Positions 8,903 through 17,634 of a DNA stretch of 64,000 nt are shown piece by piece. The stretch is from Comamonadaceae bacterium. GTDB lineage: Bacteria; Pseudomonadota; Gammaproteobacteria; Burkholderiales; Burkholderiaceae_C. The stretch spans positions 41,890 through 105,889 of the forward strand of contig CANFLX010000006.1 of NCBI GenBank assembly GCA_947447985.1, in the 5' to 3' direction. The position numbers and the translations under genes are program-made. The notes beneath the pieces were generated by a model. That model saw nothing but the letters and a program-made list of their open reading frames with translations. It searched no databases and was not told where the DNA came from. Within the stretch, counting starts at the first letter, position 1. Each line of letters starts with the position of its first letter.

Positions 8903-9661
8903 TTAATCGCGGTAGTCGCTGCCCATGCGGTCGAGTTTGCGCAGCAGAGCCGGCCAGGCAAAAGCGCCACCCAGGCCACTGGTTTGGGTGCGCATGGCGT
9001 GGCCTACACCGTCCAAAATGCGCGGGTCCACCTGTGTCAAAGCCACGCCACCGGACTGTGCCGCAAGCTGGATTTGGCAGGTGGATTCAAAGTTGTACAT
9101 CAGCAAAAACGCTTCGGGAATGCTGCTGCCTACGACCAACAAACCGTGGTTGCGCAGCATCAGGTGATTGGCCGTGCCCAGATCGGCTTGCAGGCGTGGT
9201 TTTTCCTCGTCGTGCAAAGCCACCCCTTCGTAGGTGTGGTAGGCCAGTGACGCCAGCACAAAGGTCGATTGCTGGCTGATGGGCAGCACGCCACCGGCCT
9301 GCGCGCTCACACCCACGCCTGCGCGCGTGTGGGTGTGCAGCACGCAACCGGCGTCTTCGCGCACCGCATGCACCGCACTGTGAATCACGAAACCAGCCCG
9401 GTTGACCGGGTGCGGCGACTCGCTGAGCTTTTCACCGTTTTGGTCAATTTTGATCAGGCTGCTGGCCGTGATTTCTTCAAACAGCATGCCGTAGGGGTTG
9501 ATCAGAAAGTGGTGCTCGGGGCCGGGAATGCGGGCGCTGATGTGGGTGAAGATCAGGTCGCTCCAGCCGTAGGCTGCGACCAGGCGGTAGCAGGCGGCCA
9601 GGTCGACGCGCAGCTGCCATTCTTCGGGGCTGACCTGGTCTTTGAGTGAGGTGCTGGACAT
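8903..9661 (-). CDS. Class II aldolase/adducin family protein
   Basis: A 252-residue protein, started at 9661 where a GGAG site lies nine bases upstream; a longer frame would add an Arg/His-rich tail unlike the family. The zinc-binding histidines of the class II aldolase/adducin fold are visible in VLHTHTRAG and in the later LMLRNHGLLVVG segment. GWSDLIFTHISAR near the N-terminus is typical of the subgroup. These proteins include fuculose- and ribulose-phosphate aldolases and epimerases, and many members have no known substrate. The co-directional GMC oxidoreductase suggests a small catabolic operon. Confidence 0.85.
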   Translation of the reverse strand: MSSTSLKDQVSPEEWQLRVDLAACYRLVAAYGWSDLIFTHISARIPGPEHHFLINPYGMLFEEITASSLIKIDQNGEKLSESPHPVNRAGFVIHSAVHAVREDAGCVLHTHTRAGVGVSAQAGGVLPISQQSTFVLASLAYHTYEGVALHDEEKPRLQADLGTANHLMLRNHGLLVVGSSIPEAFLLMYNFESTCQIQLAAQSGGVALTQVDPRILDGVGHAMRTQTSGLGGAFAWPALLRKLDRMGSDYRD

Positions 9662-9816
9662 AGTGGAGGTCTCCGCGTGAATGGGGTGATGGGTCACTCT
9701 ACCCCAGCCTCTGTGCGATAGCACTTAGGGGAAAGACTAGGAAATGTCTCGCCCGCGTCTCCCAAAACGAGCGCGCCAGTAAAATCGCGCTCCTTCCCCT
9801 GCTTTGACTGCCTGCC

Positions 9817-11811
9817 ATGCTTTATCCCCAACAGTTTGACGTCATCGTCGTCGGCGGCGGCCACGCCGGGTGCGAGGCTGCGCTGGCGGCCGCGCGCATG
9901 GGCAGCAAGACGCTGCTGTTGACGCACAACATCGAGACCCTGGGGCAGATGAGTTGCAACCCCTCGATTGGCGGCATCGGCAAAGGCCATCTGGTCAAAG
10001 AGGTCGATGCCTTGGGCGGCGCCATGGCCTTGGCAACCGACGAGGCAGGTATTCAGTTTCGCATCCTCAATTCCAGCAAGGGCCCGGCTGTGCGCGCCAC
10101 ACGTGCGCAGGCCGACCGGGTGCTGTACAAGGCCGCGATCCGGCGCATGCTGGAAAACCAGCCCCATTTGTCCATCTTTCAGCAAGCGGTGGACGACTTG
10201 CTGGTCGAGGGTGACCGGGTGGTGGGCGCTGTCACGCAAATTGGTTTGAGCTTTCGCGCCAAAACGGTGGTGCTTACCGCCGGCACTTTTTTGGACGGCA
10301 AGATCCATGTGGGCATGAACCACTACGCTGCCGGACGCGCGGGCGATCCGCCTGCGGCACGTTTGAGCGCGCGCCTCAAAGAGCTCCAGCTTCCGCAGGG
10401 CCGCCTGAAAACCGGCACGCCACCGCGCATTGATGGCCGCAGCATCGACTTCAGCAAATGCCTGGAGCAACCCGGCGACGGCATGCCCGGCGGCATGAGC
10501 CCGGCGATGCCGGTGTTCAGCTTTATGGGGCGTGTGGAGCAGCACCCGCAACAAATGCCGTGCTGGATCACGCACACCAATGCGCGCACGCACGAGATTA
10601 TTCGCAGCGGCTTTGACCGCAGCCCCATGTTCACCGGCAACATCGAGGGCGTGGGCCCGCGCTACTGCCCCAGCGTGGAAGACAAGGTCAACCGCTTTGC
10701 CGACAAAGAGAGCCACCAGATTTTCCTGGAGCCCGAGGGCCTGACCACCCACGAGTACTACCCCAACGGCATTTCGACCAGCCTGCCCTTTGACATCCAG
10801 TACGACCTGGTGCGCAGCATGGCGGGCTTGGAAAACGCCCATATTCTTCGCCCCGGTTATGCCATTGAGTACGACTACTTTGACCCGCGTGGTCTGAAAA
10901 GCAGTTTCGAGACGCGCCATATTGGCGGCTTGTTTTTTGCCGGGCAGATCAACGGTACCACCGGCTACGAAGAGGCTGCGGCCCAAGGCCTGTTTGCCGG
11001 CGTGAATGCGGCGCTGCAAGCGGGCGCTCGCACGGCCTGGAGCGCAGACACCTGGCTGCCTGGACGGGACGAGGCCTACCTCGGCGTGCTGGTGGACGAC
11101 CTGATTACCAAAGGCGTGACCGAGCCTTACCGCATGTTCACCAGCCGCGCGGAGTTTCGCTTGCAGCTGCGTGAGGACAACGCCGATGTGCGCTTGACCG
11201 AAACCGGGCGCGCCCTGGGCTTGGTCGATGACGCCCGCTGGGAGGCGTTTTGCCGCAAGCGGGAGGCTGTTTCACGTGAAACCGAACGCCTGCGCTCGAT
11301 CTGGGTCAACCCCAACAACCTGCCTGCCGAAGAGTCGCAGCGGGTGCTGGGCAAATCCATTGAGCACGAATACAACCTGGCCGACTTGCTGCGCCGCCCC
11401 GATGTGCGCTACGCCGACTTGATGGGCATGGACGGCGGACGCTATGCGGATGCCGCACTCACGGCCGCTGCGGATGGCACCGCCTCCGATGTGTTTGTGG
11501 CCAGCGTGATTGAGCAGGTAGAGATTGCTGCCAAGTATTCGGGTTACATCGAGCGCCAGAAAGAAGAAGTCGGCCGCGCGGCCTATTACGAGAACTTGCG
11601 CCTGCCTGCAGAGTTGGACTACATGCAGGTGTCGGCCCTGAGCTTTGAAGCACGCCAGCGGCTGAACCAGCATCGCCCCGAAACGCTGGGCCAGGCGTCT
11701 CGCCTCTCGGGCATCACGCCCGCCACCATCTCGCTCTTGTTGATTCACCTGAAAAAAGGCAATTTCCGTGAATTTGCCACGCCCGTGCCCTTGCCGCAGG
11801 AGCATGCGTGA
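9817..11811 (+). CDS. mnmG: tRNA uridine-5-carboxymethylaminomethyl synthesis enzyme MnmG (GidA)
   Basis: A 664-residue FAD enzyme that, with MnmE and a folate donor, installs the cmnm5 group on U34 of several tRNAs. The FAD-binding [17 protein letters not shown] is at residues 11-27. The family segments [44 protein letters not shown] and the C-terminal helical MnmE-binding region are all present. It is the first gene of the mnmG-rsmG-lysE-parA-hydrolase-parB block, which is conserved near the replication origin in many bacteria. A parS-like 16-mer lies inside the coding sequence at 11268-11283, so this stretch is under both coding and centromere constraint. Confidence 0.97.
   Translation: MLYPQQFDVIVVGGGHAGCEAALAAARMGSKTLLLTHNIETLGQMSCNPSIGGIGKGHLVKEVDALGGAMALATDEAGIQFRILNSSKGPAVRATRAQADRVLYKAAIRRMLENQPHLSIFQQAVDDLLVEGDRVVGAVTQIGLSFRAKTVVLTAGTFLDGKIHVGMNHYAAGRAGDPPAARLSARLKELQLPQGRLKTGTPPRIDGRSIDFSKCLEQPGDGMPGGMSPAMPVFSFMGRVEQHPQQMPCWITHTNARTHEIIRSGFDRSPMFTGNIEGVGPRYCPSVEDKVNRFADKESHQIFLEPEGLTTHEYYPNGISTSLPFDIQYDLVRSMAGLENAHILRPGYAIEYDYFDPRGLKSSFETRHIGGLFFAGQINGTTGYEEAAAQGLFAGVNAALQAGARTAWSADTWLPGRDEAYLGVLVDDLITKGVTEPYRMFTSRAEFRLQLREDNADVRLTETGRALGLVDDARWEAFCRKREAVSRETERLRSIWVNPNNLPAEESQRVLGKSIEHEYNLADLLRRPDVRYADLMGMDGGRYADAALTAAADGTASDVFVASVIEQVEIAAKYSGYIERQKEEVGRAAYYENLRLPAELDYMQVSALSFEARQRLNQHRPETLGQASRLSGITPATISLLLIHLKKGNFREFATPVPLPQEHA
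11268..11283. other. parS: parS-like ParB-binding site inside mnmG
   Basis: The 16 bases match the conserved parS palindrome (TGTTTCACGTGAAACA) at 15 of 16 positions, differing only in the last base. It lies 1.9 kb upstream of parA, in the range where chromosomal parS sites usually sit. It encodes part of an in-frame helix of MnmG (the VSRET segment). Confidence 0.88.
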
Positions 11812-12461
11812 GCAAGGCTTTGGAGGCGCCGCTGCGCGCCGGCCTGCAGTCGCTGGGCTTGGATCTGAATGACGCGCAGGTCGAGGCCCTGCTGGATTAC
11901 CTCAGCCTGATTCAAAAATGGACCCGGGTGTACAACTTGACGGCGGTGCGCGATCCGCAAGAAATGCTCACCCACCACTTGCTCGACAGTTTGGCCGTCA
12001 TTGGCCCTATGCGTCAGCAGCTGGCTGAACGGGGTTTGAGCGAGCCGCTTCGGGTGTTGGATGTGGGCTCGGGTGCGGGCTTGCCGGGTGTGGTGTTGGC
12101 CATCTGCTGCCCTGCCCTGACGGTGCATTGTGTGGACACGGTGGCGAAAAAAGCGGCCTTTGTTCAGCAGGTCGCAGTGAGCCTGAAGTTGCCCAACTTG
12201 CGCGGCATCCACGCGCGGGTGGAGAGTTTGACGGAGCCCTACGACCTGGTCTGCTCGCGGGCCTTTGCGTCGCTGGTGGATTTCACGACCTGGTCGGTTG
12301 CCGCCTTGGCGCCTACAGGGGTATGGATGGCGATGAAGGGCAAAGACCCGCAGGCGGAAATAGACGCCTTGGACGCAGCGCTGCACGTGTTTCACGTGGA
12401 ACCGTTGCAGGTGCCGGGCCTGGAGGCCGATCGCTGCCTGGTCTGGATGCGTCGCGCCTGA
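11808..12461 (+). CDS. rsmG: 16S rRNA (guanine527-N7)-methyltransferase RsmG
   Basis: A 217-residue SAM-dependent methyltransferase that modifies G527 in the 530 loop of 16S rRNA. It starts with a GTG that overlaps the mnmG stop by four bases, so translation is probably coupled. The signature [15 protein letters not shown] (motif I) and the following [21 protein letters not shown] and AMKGKDP segments are all present. Loss of RsmG is known to give low-level streptomycin resistance in other bacteria. A second parS-like site is embedded near its 3' end at 12388-12403. Confidence 0.96.
   Translation: MSKALEAPLRAGLQSLGLDLNDAQVEALLDYLSLIQKWTRVYNLTAVRDPQEMLTHHLLDSLAVIGPMRQQLAERGLSEPLRVLDVGSGAGLPGVVLAICCPALTVHCVDTVAKKAAFVQQVAVSLKLPNLRGIHARVESLTEPYDLVCSRAFASLVDFTTWSVAALAPTGVWMAMKGKDPQAEIDALDAALHVFHVEPLQVPGLEADRCLVWMRRA
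12388..12403. other. parS: parS-like site inside rsmG
   Basis: It matches the parS consensus at 14 of 16 positions, differing at base 11 and at the last base. It lies in the 3' part of rsmG, 0.8 kb upstream of parA. Confidence 0.75.
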
Positions 12462-12502
12462 GCCTTGCTAACGTAAACTCGACCCCTCACTTCAGGACTT
12501 CC

Positions 12503-13117
12503 ATGTTTGGCGTTAGCGATTACGGCACCTTTGTTGTCACCATTTTGGTGTTTTTGCTGATTCCCGGCCCGGGCAATCTGGCCCTGGTGCTGTCGACCAG
12601 CAAGGGCGGTGTGCGCGGCGGTTTGGCGGCCACTCTGGGGGTGATTGTGGGCGACCAGGTGCTGCTGTGGTTGGCGGTGGCGGGTGTGGCGGCTTTGCTG
12701 ACCGCCTACCCTGCCGCCTTTCAGGTAGTGCAGTGGGTCGGTGCGGGGTATTTGGCGTGGTTGGGCGGTTTCATGCTCACATCGAAAGCAGGCGCGCCGT
12801 CGGCCATCGATATCCGCCCCCACCATTACCTGCGCCAAGCCCTGTTCATCACCCTGCTCAACCCCAAGGCGATATTGTTTTACATGGCTTTTTTCCCTTT
12901 GTTTGTGGATCCGGTGCAGCAACAAGGCTTGATCACCTATGGCGTGATGGCCGCCACGATTGCGGCGCTGACCTTTGCTTATGGAATGGGCGCTACTTTG
13001 CTCACCCACTTTTTTGCCGAACGCGTGCGTGCCAACCCTTTGATTGGCCGCGTCTTGGAAAAAGTAGCCGGTGTTTGTTTGATCGGCTTTGGCCTCAAGC
13101 TGGTGGCCTCGCAATGA
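12503..13117 (+). CDS. LysE-family amino-acid exporter
   Basis: A 204-residue protein with about six hydrophobic helices. The N-terminal FLLIPGPGNLALVLSTSKGG is the typical LysE/RhtB signature, and ITLLNPKAILFYMAFFP in the middle is a second family hallmark. These inner-membrane proteins export amino acids or related metabolites, and the substrate here is unknown. The ATG at 12503 gives the standard start MFGVSDYGTF. The gene sits between rsmG and parA in the same orientation, so it is probably transcribed with them, although its function has no obvious tie to segregation. Confidence 0.88.
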   Translation: MFGVSDYGTFVVTILVFLLIPGPGNLALVLSTSKGGVRGGLAATLGVIVGDQVLLWLAVAGVAALLTAYPAAFQVVQWVGAGYLAWLGGFMLTSKAGAPSAIDIRPHHYLRQALFITLLNPKAILFYMAFFPLFVDPVQQQGLITYGVMAATIAALTFAYGMGATLLTHFFAERVRANPLIGRVLEKVAGVCLIGFGLKLVASQ

Positions 13118-13130
13118 TGCGGGCACGATC

Positions 13131-13146
13131 CGTTCCACGTGAAACC
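13131..13146. other. parS: parS-like site just upstream of parA
   Basis: It matches the parS consensus at 13 of 16 positions, keeping the central CCACGTGAAAC core. It is intergenic, 41 bases before the parA start, so ParB bound here could also affect parA expression. It is the weakest of the three sites. Confidence 0.65.
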
Positions 13147-13187
13147 CAATTGCGGCTAGCCCCTTTATTTTTCCAGCGACACTGACC

Positions 13188-13985
13188 ATGGCCAAAATTT
13201 TCTGCATTGCGAACCAAAAAGGTGGCGTTGGCAAAACGACCACCACGGTCAACCTGGCTGCGGGTTTGGCCAAGTTGGGTCAGCGCGTGCTGATGATTGA
13301 TTTGGATCCCCAGGGCAATGCCACCATGGGCTCGGGCGTGGACAAGCGCAGCATTCAGCTCAGCGTGTACGACGTGCTGCTTGAGTCGGCCAGTGTGGCG
13401 GAGGCGCGTGTTCGCAGCGACAAACTGGTGGCTGCGGGCTGCAGCTACGACATCCTGGGCGCCAACCGCGAACTCGCGGGCGCGGAAGTGGAAATGGTGG
13501 AGTTGGAACGCCGTGAGCGCCGCCTCAAAACGGCCCTGGCGGAGGTCGACAAGGACTACGACTTTGTGCTGATCGACTGCCCGCCATCGCTGTCCATGCT
13601 GACCCTCAACGGCTTGTGCTGCGCCGATGGCGTGGTGGTGCCCATGCAATGTGAGTACTTTGCCCTGGAAGGCCTGACCGACCTGGTCAACACCATCAAA
13701 CAGGTCAAGGCCAACTTGAACGACGACTTGCGCATCATCGGTTTGCTGCGCGTGATGTTTGATCCGCGCATCACCTTGCAGCAGCAGGTGAGCGAGCAGC
13801 TCACCGCCCATTTTGGCGACAAGGTGTTTGAGACCATCATCCCGCGCAATGTCCGCTTGGCCGAGGCGCCTAGCTATGGTTTGCCTGGCGTGGCGTTTGA
13901 CCCCAATTCCAAAGGTGCGCAGGCTTTTGTGGCCTTTGCGGCAGAGATGCTGCGCCGCTTGCCCAACGCACACCAAGACCGATGA
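13188..13985 (+). CDS. parA: Chromosome partitioning ATPase ParA (Soj)
   Basis: A 265-residue deviant Walker ATPase. KGGVGKTT at residues 11-18 holds the signature lysine. The MIDLDPQGNAT switch region follows, and DFVLIDCPPSL provides Walker B. There is no N-terminal DNA-binding extension, so it is the chromosomal (Soj-type) class rather than a type Ia plasmid ParA. With ParB and parS it drives origin segregation by ATP-dependent non-specific DNA binding. Its stop overlaps the start of the hydrolase gene by four bases. Confidence 0.96.
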   Translation: MAKIFCIANQKGGVGKTTTTVNLAAGLAKLGQRVLMIDLDPQGNATMGSGVDKRSIQLSVYDVLLESASVAEARVRSDKLVAAGCSYDILGANRELAGAEVEMVELERRERRLKTALAEVDKDYDFVLIDCPPSLSMLTLNGLCCADGVVVPMQCEYFALEGLTDLVNTIKQVKANLNDDLRIIGLLRVMFDPRITLQQQVSEQLTAHFGDKVFETIIPRNVRLAEAPSYGLPGVAFDPNSKGAQAFVAFAAEMLRRLPNAHQDR

Positions 13986-14539
13986 GCACCCCTGTCTTGT
14001 TGCTGCCCGGTTGGCAGAACTCCGGCCCCGCCCATTGGCAAAGCCGCTGGGAAGCCCTCTACGGCTACCAGCGCGTGGAGCAGCACGACTGGATGCAACC
14101 CCTGCGCGGCGACTGGATCACCCGGCTCGAAGAAGTGGTGCTTGCACAGCCCTCTCCTTGCGTTCTGGTGGCCCACAGCCTGGGCTGTTTGCTGGTATCT
14201 GCTTGGGCAGCCTGCTCGCGCAACACGCACCGCGTGCAAGCGGCCTTGCTGGTGGCCCCGGGTGATGCAGAGCGTGAAGAATTGCGTCCGGTGCTGCACA
14301 GCTGGTCGCCCGTGGTGATACAGCGCCTGCCCTTTGCCAGTGCGCTGGCGGGCAGCCACAACGATCCCTATTGCAGTCTGGAGCGTGCGCAGTGGTTTGC
14401 ACAGGCCTGGGGTGCGCAGTGGCATGACTGCGGACATGCCGGACATATCAACGCGGATTCGCAGTTAGGCGACTGGCCCGATGGCCACGCACTGCTGCAG
14501 TCTCTCCTCTCCAACAAGGAAGCCCACCATGGCCACTAA
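13982..14539 (+). CDS. RBBP9/YdeN-family alpha/beta serine hydrolase
   Basis: A 185-residue protein starting on an ATGA overlap with parA. The nucleophile Ser66 sits in VAHSLGC, the N-terminal LLPGWQNSGPAHWQ is typical of the RBBP9/YdeN family, and candidate Asp (NDPY) and His (GHINADS) triad members follow. Family members are small cytosolic esterases or hydrolases of unknown natural substrate. It ends 11 bases inside parB, so it is translationally coupled on both sides. This placement within the parA-parB operon is unusual, and its role there is unknown. Confidence 0.88.
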   Translation: MSTPVLLLPGWQNSGPAHWQSRWEALYGYQRVEQHDWMQPLRGDWITRLEEVVLAQPSPCVLVAHSLGCLLVSAWAACSRNTHRVQAALLVAPGDAEREELRPVLHSWSPVVIQRLPFASALAGSHNDPYCSLERAQWFAQAWGAQWHDCGHAGHINADSQLGDWPDGHALLQSLLSNKEAHHGH

Positions 14540-15482
14540 AAAACCCAAAGGCCTCGGAATGGGCCTCGAAGCCCTGCTGGGCCCCAAAGTCCAGGACACT
14601 GCGCCTGACACCTCCCTGGACGCCAGCCTGCCCACCACCCTGCTGTTGGGCGACATGGTCGCAGGCATCTACCAGCCGCGCACCCACATGGACGAAGGTG
14701 CGCTCTACGAGTTGGCCGAAAGCATCAAAGCCCAAGGCATCATGCAGCCGATTCTGGTGCGAGAGCTCGACGCCGCACGCGCCAATGCACACCGGCCCGA
14801 GGGCTCGAGCCGCCCGGTGTATGAAATCATTGCCGGCGAGCGGCGATTTCGTGCGGCCAAGCTCGCGGGCCTGGACCGGGTTCCGGTGCTGGTGCGCAAT
14901 GTGGCGGACGAAGCGGCCGCCGCCATGGCCTTGATCGAGAACATGCAGCGTGAAGACCTCAATCCGCTCGAAGAAGCGCAGGGCCTGCAGCGTTTGATCA
15001 AAGAATTTGGCCTGACCCATGAGCAGGCCGCGCAATCGGTGGGCCGTTCGCGCAGTGCGGCCAGCAACCTCATGCGGCTGCTCAACCTGGCTGAGCCGGT
15101 GCAGTCCATGCTGATGGCTGGTGACATTGACATGGGCCATGCCCGCGCCCTGCTCGCGCTGGACCGCGCCACGCAAATCACCGCCGCCAACCAGATTGCC
15201 AACAAAAAGCTCTCGGTGCGCGAAGCCGAAAGCCTGGTGAAAAAACTGGGCGCCGAGTTTTCTTTGGTAGCCTCCAAGCCGAAAAAAGAGAAGTCGCGTG
15301 ACCTGAAAAGGGTTGAGGAAGAGCTGTCGGACTTGTTCCAAGCCCAGGTCGAAGTGCTTATCAAAAAAAGAATTAAACGAGCAGGCCGCATCGAAGAAAT
15401 GGGCGAAGTGGTCATTCAATTTGGATCACTCGAAGCGCTCAATGGCTTGATTGAGCGCCTTGCGCCCAACGGTAACCGTTAG
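14529..15482 (+). CDS. parB: Chromosome partitioning protein ParB (Spo0J)
   Basis: A 317-residue CTP-dependent DNA clamp. The N-terminal KGLGMGLEALLG is the ParA-stimulating peptide. GERRFR at 103-108 and ENMQR at 137-141 are the CTP-binding motifs. The helix-turn-helix at about 163-182 recognises parS, and the C-terminal segment after a Lys-rich linker should dimerise. The start at 14529 has an AAGGA site and overlaps the hydrolase by 11 bases. All elements for loading on the nearby parS sites are intact. Confidence 0.96.
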   Translation: MATKKPKGLGMGLEALLGPKVQDTAPDTSLDASLPTTLLLGDMVAGIYQPRTHMDEGALYELAESIKAQGIMQPILVRELDAARANAHRPEGSSRPVYEIIAGERRFRAAKLAGLDRVPVLVRNVADEAAAAMALIENMQREDLNPLEEAQGLQRLIKEFGLTHEQAAQSVGRSRSAASNLMRLLNLAEPVQSMLMAGDIDMGHARALLALDRATQITAANQIANKKLSVREAESLVKKLGAEFSLVASKPKKEKSRDLKRVEEELSDLFQAQVEVLIKKRIKRAGRIEEMGEVVIQFGSLEALNGLIERLAPNGNR

Positions 15483-15488
15483 TTACCG

Positions 15489-16286
15489 ATGAAGGCTTCT
15501 CACGACCTTCCAACTCCGCCCCGCAGTCGCTGGCGTGCTGCGCCGCCTTGGCCCTTGCCGGCCCTGCTGAGCTGGGGTGTGAGCTGGGCGGCATTTCGTA
15601 TTCTTTTGCTGCGCGACTGGCCCATGGGCTTTGCCTTGCTTGTCGCAGCCCTGTTGGGTGTGGTGCTGAGCTTGTGGGGCGACAGCTGGTGGCGAAAGGC
15701 GGTGGTGGCCGCGGGGTTCCCGGTGTCTTTTGCCTTGAGCCTGCCGCTCTTGGGCCTGGGTGATATGCCCGCCTGGGTCTGGTTGCTGCCACTGGTGGTG
15801 ATGTTGCTCGTCTACCCCATGAACACCTGGGCCGACGCACCCTTATTTCCCACGCCAGCACAGGCGCTGTTGTCCTTGCCGGACTATGCCCCCTTGCCCA
15901 CCGGCGCGCGCGTGCTTGATGCGGGTTGCGGCTTGGGGCACGGCTTGCTGGCACTGCGCAAGGCGTATCCCCAGGCGCAGTTTTACGGCTTGGAGTGGAG
16001 TGCTTCTTTGCGTTGGCTCTGCGCAATGCGCCTGCCCTGGGCCCAGATCAGCCGGGGTGACATTTGGCAAGCAGACTGGTCGGGCTACCAAATGGTGTAC
16101 CTGTTTCAGCGACCCGAGAGCATGCCCAAAGCGGTCGCCAAAGCGCACCAAGAACTTCGCGCTGGTGCGACCATGGTGAGCCTGGACTTTGAGGCCACCG
16201 AGCTTGTGCCAACCCATCGCTATAAGGCAAGCGATGGCAAAATGGTATGGATTTACAAAACGCCCTTCATTTTTGCAAGGCCCTAG
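15489..16286 (+). CDS. Membrane-anchored class I SAM-dependent methyltransferase
   Basis: A 265-residue protein that begins six bases after parB. The first about 110 residues hold three to four hydrophobic helices. The C-terminal half is a Rossmann methyltransferase domain with motif I VLDAGCGLGHG and an acidic YGLEWS strand end for the SAM ribose. An LVPTHRYKASDG segment near the end could be a substrate loop. The combination of N-terminal membrane helices and a soluble methyltransferase suggests a lipid, quinone or membrane-protein substrate, but nothing identifies it. It belongs to the parAB transcript by spacing. Confidence 0.78.
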   Translation: MKASHDLPTPPRSRWRAAPPWPLPALLSWGVSWAAFRILLLRDWPMGFALLVAALLGVVLSLWGDSWWRKAVVAAGFPVSFALSLPLLGLGDMPAWVWLLPLVVMLLVYPMNTWADAPLFPTPAQALLSLPDYAPLPTGARVLDAGCGLGHGLLALRKAYPQAQFYGLEWSASLRWLCAMRLPWAQISRGDIWQADWSGYQMVYLFQRPESMPKAVAKAHQELRAGATMVSLDFEATELVPTHRYKASDGKMVWIYKTPFIFARP

Positions 16287-16287
16287 C

Positions 16288-17022
16288 ATGTCCGTTCCCC
16301 AGCACGCCACCGCACCTGTTGCCTCGGCGGCCCACGTGGTGTTGTTTGCGATGTCGACGTTGGCGGAGCGCCGTGACGCCGATACCGAAGCCCATTTGCT
16401 GCGCGTGCAAGGCTACGTCCGCCTGCTCGCGAACGCCTTGCAGCAAGTGCCTGCATTGGCGCCGATATTGACGGCGGACTACGTGGACCATTTGGTCCAA
16501 GGCGTGCTGTTTTATGACATCGGCACGCTGGCGATACCTGAGCGCATTTTGCTCAAACCCGGGCATTTCACCCCTGAAGAACGCAGCACCATGCAAAGCC
16601 ATACGGTGCGCGGATACAAGGCACTTTTACAGGCCGAAAAAACCTGCGGACCCGCCGACGCCTGGCTGCAGATGGCCAAGGAATTGGCTTTGTCGCACCA
16701 TGAGCATTGGGACGGTCAAGGCTACCCAGAACAACGCGCGGGCGATGCCATTCCCTTGTGCGCCCGCATTGTTGCGGTGGCCGATGTGTACGACGCCATG
16801 GTGAGCAACAAGGTCTACAAGAAGGGCATGTCGCATGCGCAGGCGGTGGAATGCATTGCCGCCGAACGGGGCGCCCAGTTTGATCCGGTGGTGGTGGACG
16901 CTTTTCTGTCCTGCGCTGCCGACATTGAGCAGGTGGCACGCCGCTATGCGGATACGGATCAGGACCTGCAACAAAAAATGGAAACCCTTGCCGAATCCAT
17001 CGCCGAACACTCGGTGATGTAA
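16288..17022 (+). CDS. HD-GYP-like domain protein with altered HD motif
   Basis: A 244-residue single-domain protein. The GYP part is intact: HHEHWDGQGYP at 137-147 and RIVAVADVYDAM at 160-171. H36 and H105 correspond to conserved metal-ligand histidines. The defining HD dyad, normally within HDIGK, reads FYDIGTL at 75-81, so the His is Tyr and the following Lys is also lost. HD-GYP proteins hydrolyse cyclic di-GMP, and the His to Tyr change removes a metal ligand, so activity may be reduced or absent. No receiver domain is fused. It follows the methyltransferase by one base. Confidence 0.85.
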   Translation: MSVPQHATAPVASAAHVVLFAMSTLAERRDADTEAHLLRVQGYVRLLANALQQVPALAPILTADYVDHLVQGVLFYDIGTLAIPERILLKPGHFTPEERSTMQSHTVRGYKALLQAEKTCGPADAWLQMAKELALSHHEHWDGQGYPEQRAGDAIPLCARIVAVADVYDAMVSNKVYKKGMSHAQAVECIAAERGAQFDPVVVDAFLSCAADIEQVARRYADTDQDLQQKMETLAESIAEHSVM

Positions 17023-17042
17023 CACGCACAACGCTACAAGTT

Positions 17043-17615
17043 ATGTCAAACCGCCTTACGCAAATCGCCACCCGCACCGGAGACAGCGGCACCACCGGCC
17101 TGGGTGACAACAGCCGCGTGTCCAAAAACAGCTTGCGTGTGCATGCCATGGGAGATGTGGACGAGCTCAACTCCCACATTGGCGTGCTGCTGTGTGAGGC
17201 CATGCCCGATGGCGTGCGCAAGGTCCTGGTAGAGATTCAGCACCAACTGTTCAACCTCGGCGGTGAGCTGTCCATCCCCGGCTTTGAGCTGCTCAAGGGC
17301 GAGGCAGTACTCGCCCTGGATGAAGCCTTGGAAGCGTACAACCGCGACCTGCCCCGCTTGCAGGAGTTCATTCTGCCGGCCGGTACCCGGGCTGCGTCTT
17401 TGGCCCACGTCTGCCGCACCGTGGCCCGCCGGGCGGAGCGCGCGGTGGTGGCGCTGGGCAATGAAGAGGCGCTCAAAGAAACACCGCGCCAGTACCTCAA
17501 TCGCCTGTCGGATTTGATGTTTGTATTGGCCCGCGTGCTCAACCGCCACCGCACCGATGGCACCGTGGGCGACGACGTCTATTGGAAAAGCGAGCGCATG
17601 GCCGCCAAGGGCTAA
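17043..17615 (+). CDS. PduO-type cob(I)yrinic acid a,c-diamide adenosyltransferase
   Basis: A 190-residue cytosolic enzyme that transfers the adenosyl group of ATP to cob(I)alamin to make coenzyme B12. The N-terminal TRTGDSGTTGLGD is the ATP-binding signature of the PduO family. The mid segment CRTVARRAERAVV and the C-terminal LNRLSDLMFVLARVLN helix complete the pattern. It follows the HD-GYP gene by about 20 bases and may be co-transcribed. No cobalamin riboswitch is visible upstream. Confidence 0.94.
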   Translation: MSNRLTQIATRTGDSGTTGLGDNSRVSKNSLRVHAMGDVDELNSHIGVLLCEAMPDGVRKVLVEIQHQLFNLGGELSIPGFELLKGEAVLALDEALEAYNRDLPRLQEFILPAGTRAASLAHVCRTVARRAERAVVALGNEEALKETPRQYLNRLSDLMFVLARVLNRHRTDGTVGDDVYWKSERMAAKG

Positions 17616-17634
17616 GGTTTCGCTGCGTTGCGGC

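Noticed and set aside
9822..9830. DnaA-box-like TTATCCCCA at the mnmG start
   Set aside because: A single near match without a cluster of boxes or an AT-rich unwinding element, so no origin is called.
9694..11019. 441-residue open frame antisense to mnmG
   Set aside because: Overlaps a highly conserved gene; no domain or start signal.
17043..17615. Cobalamin riboswitch before the PduO-type gene
   Set aside because: Only about 20 bases separate it from the previous gene and no B12-box-like sequence is present.
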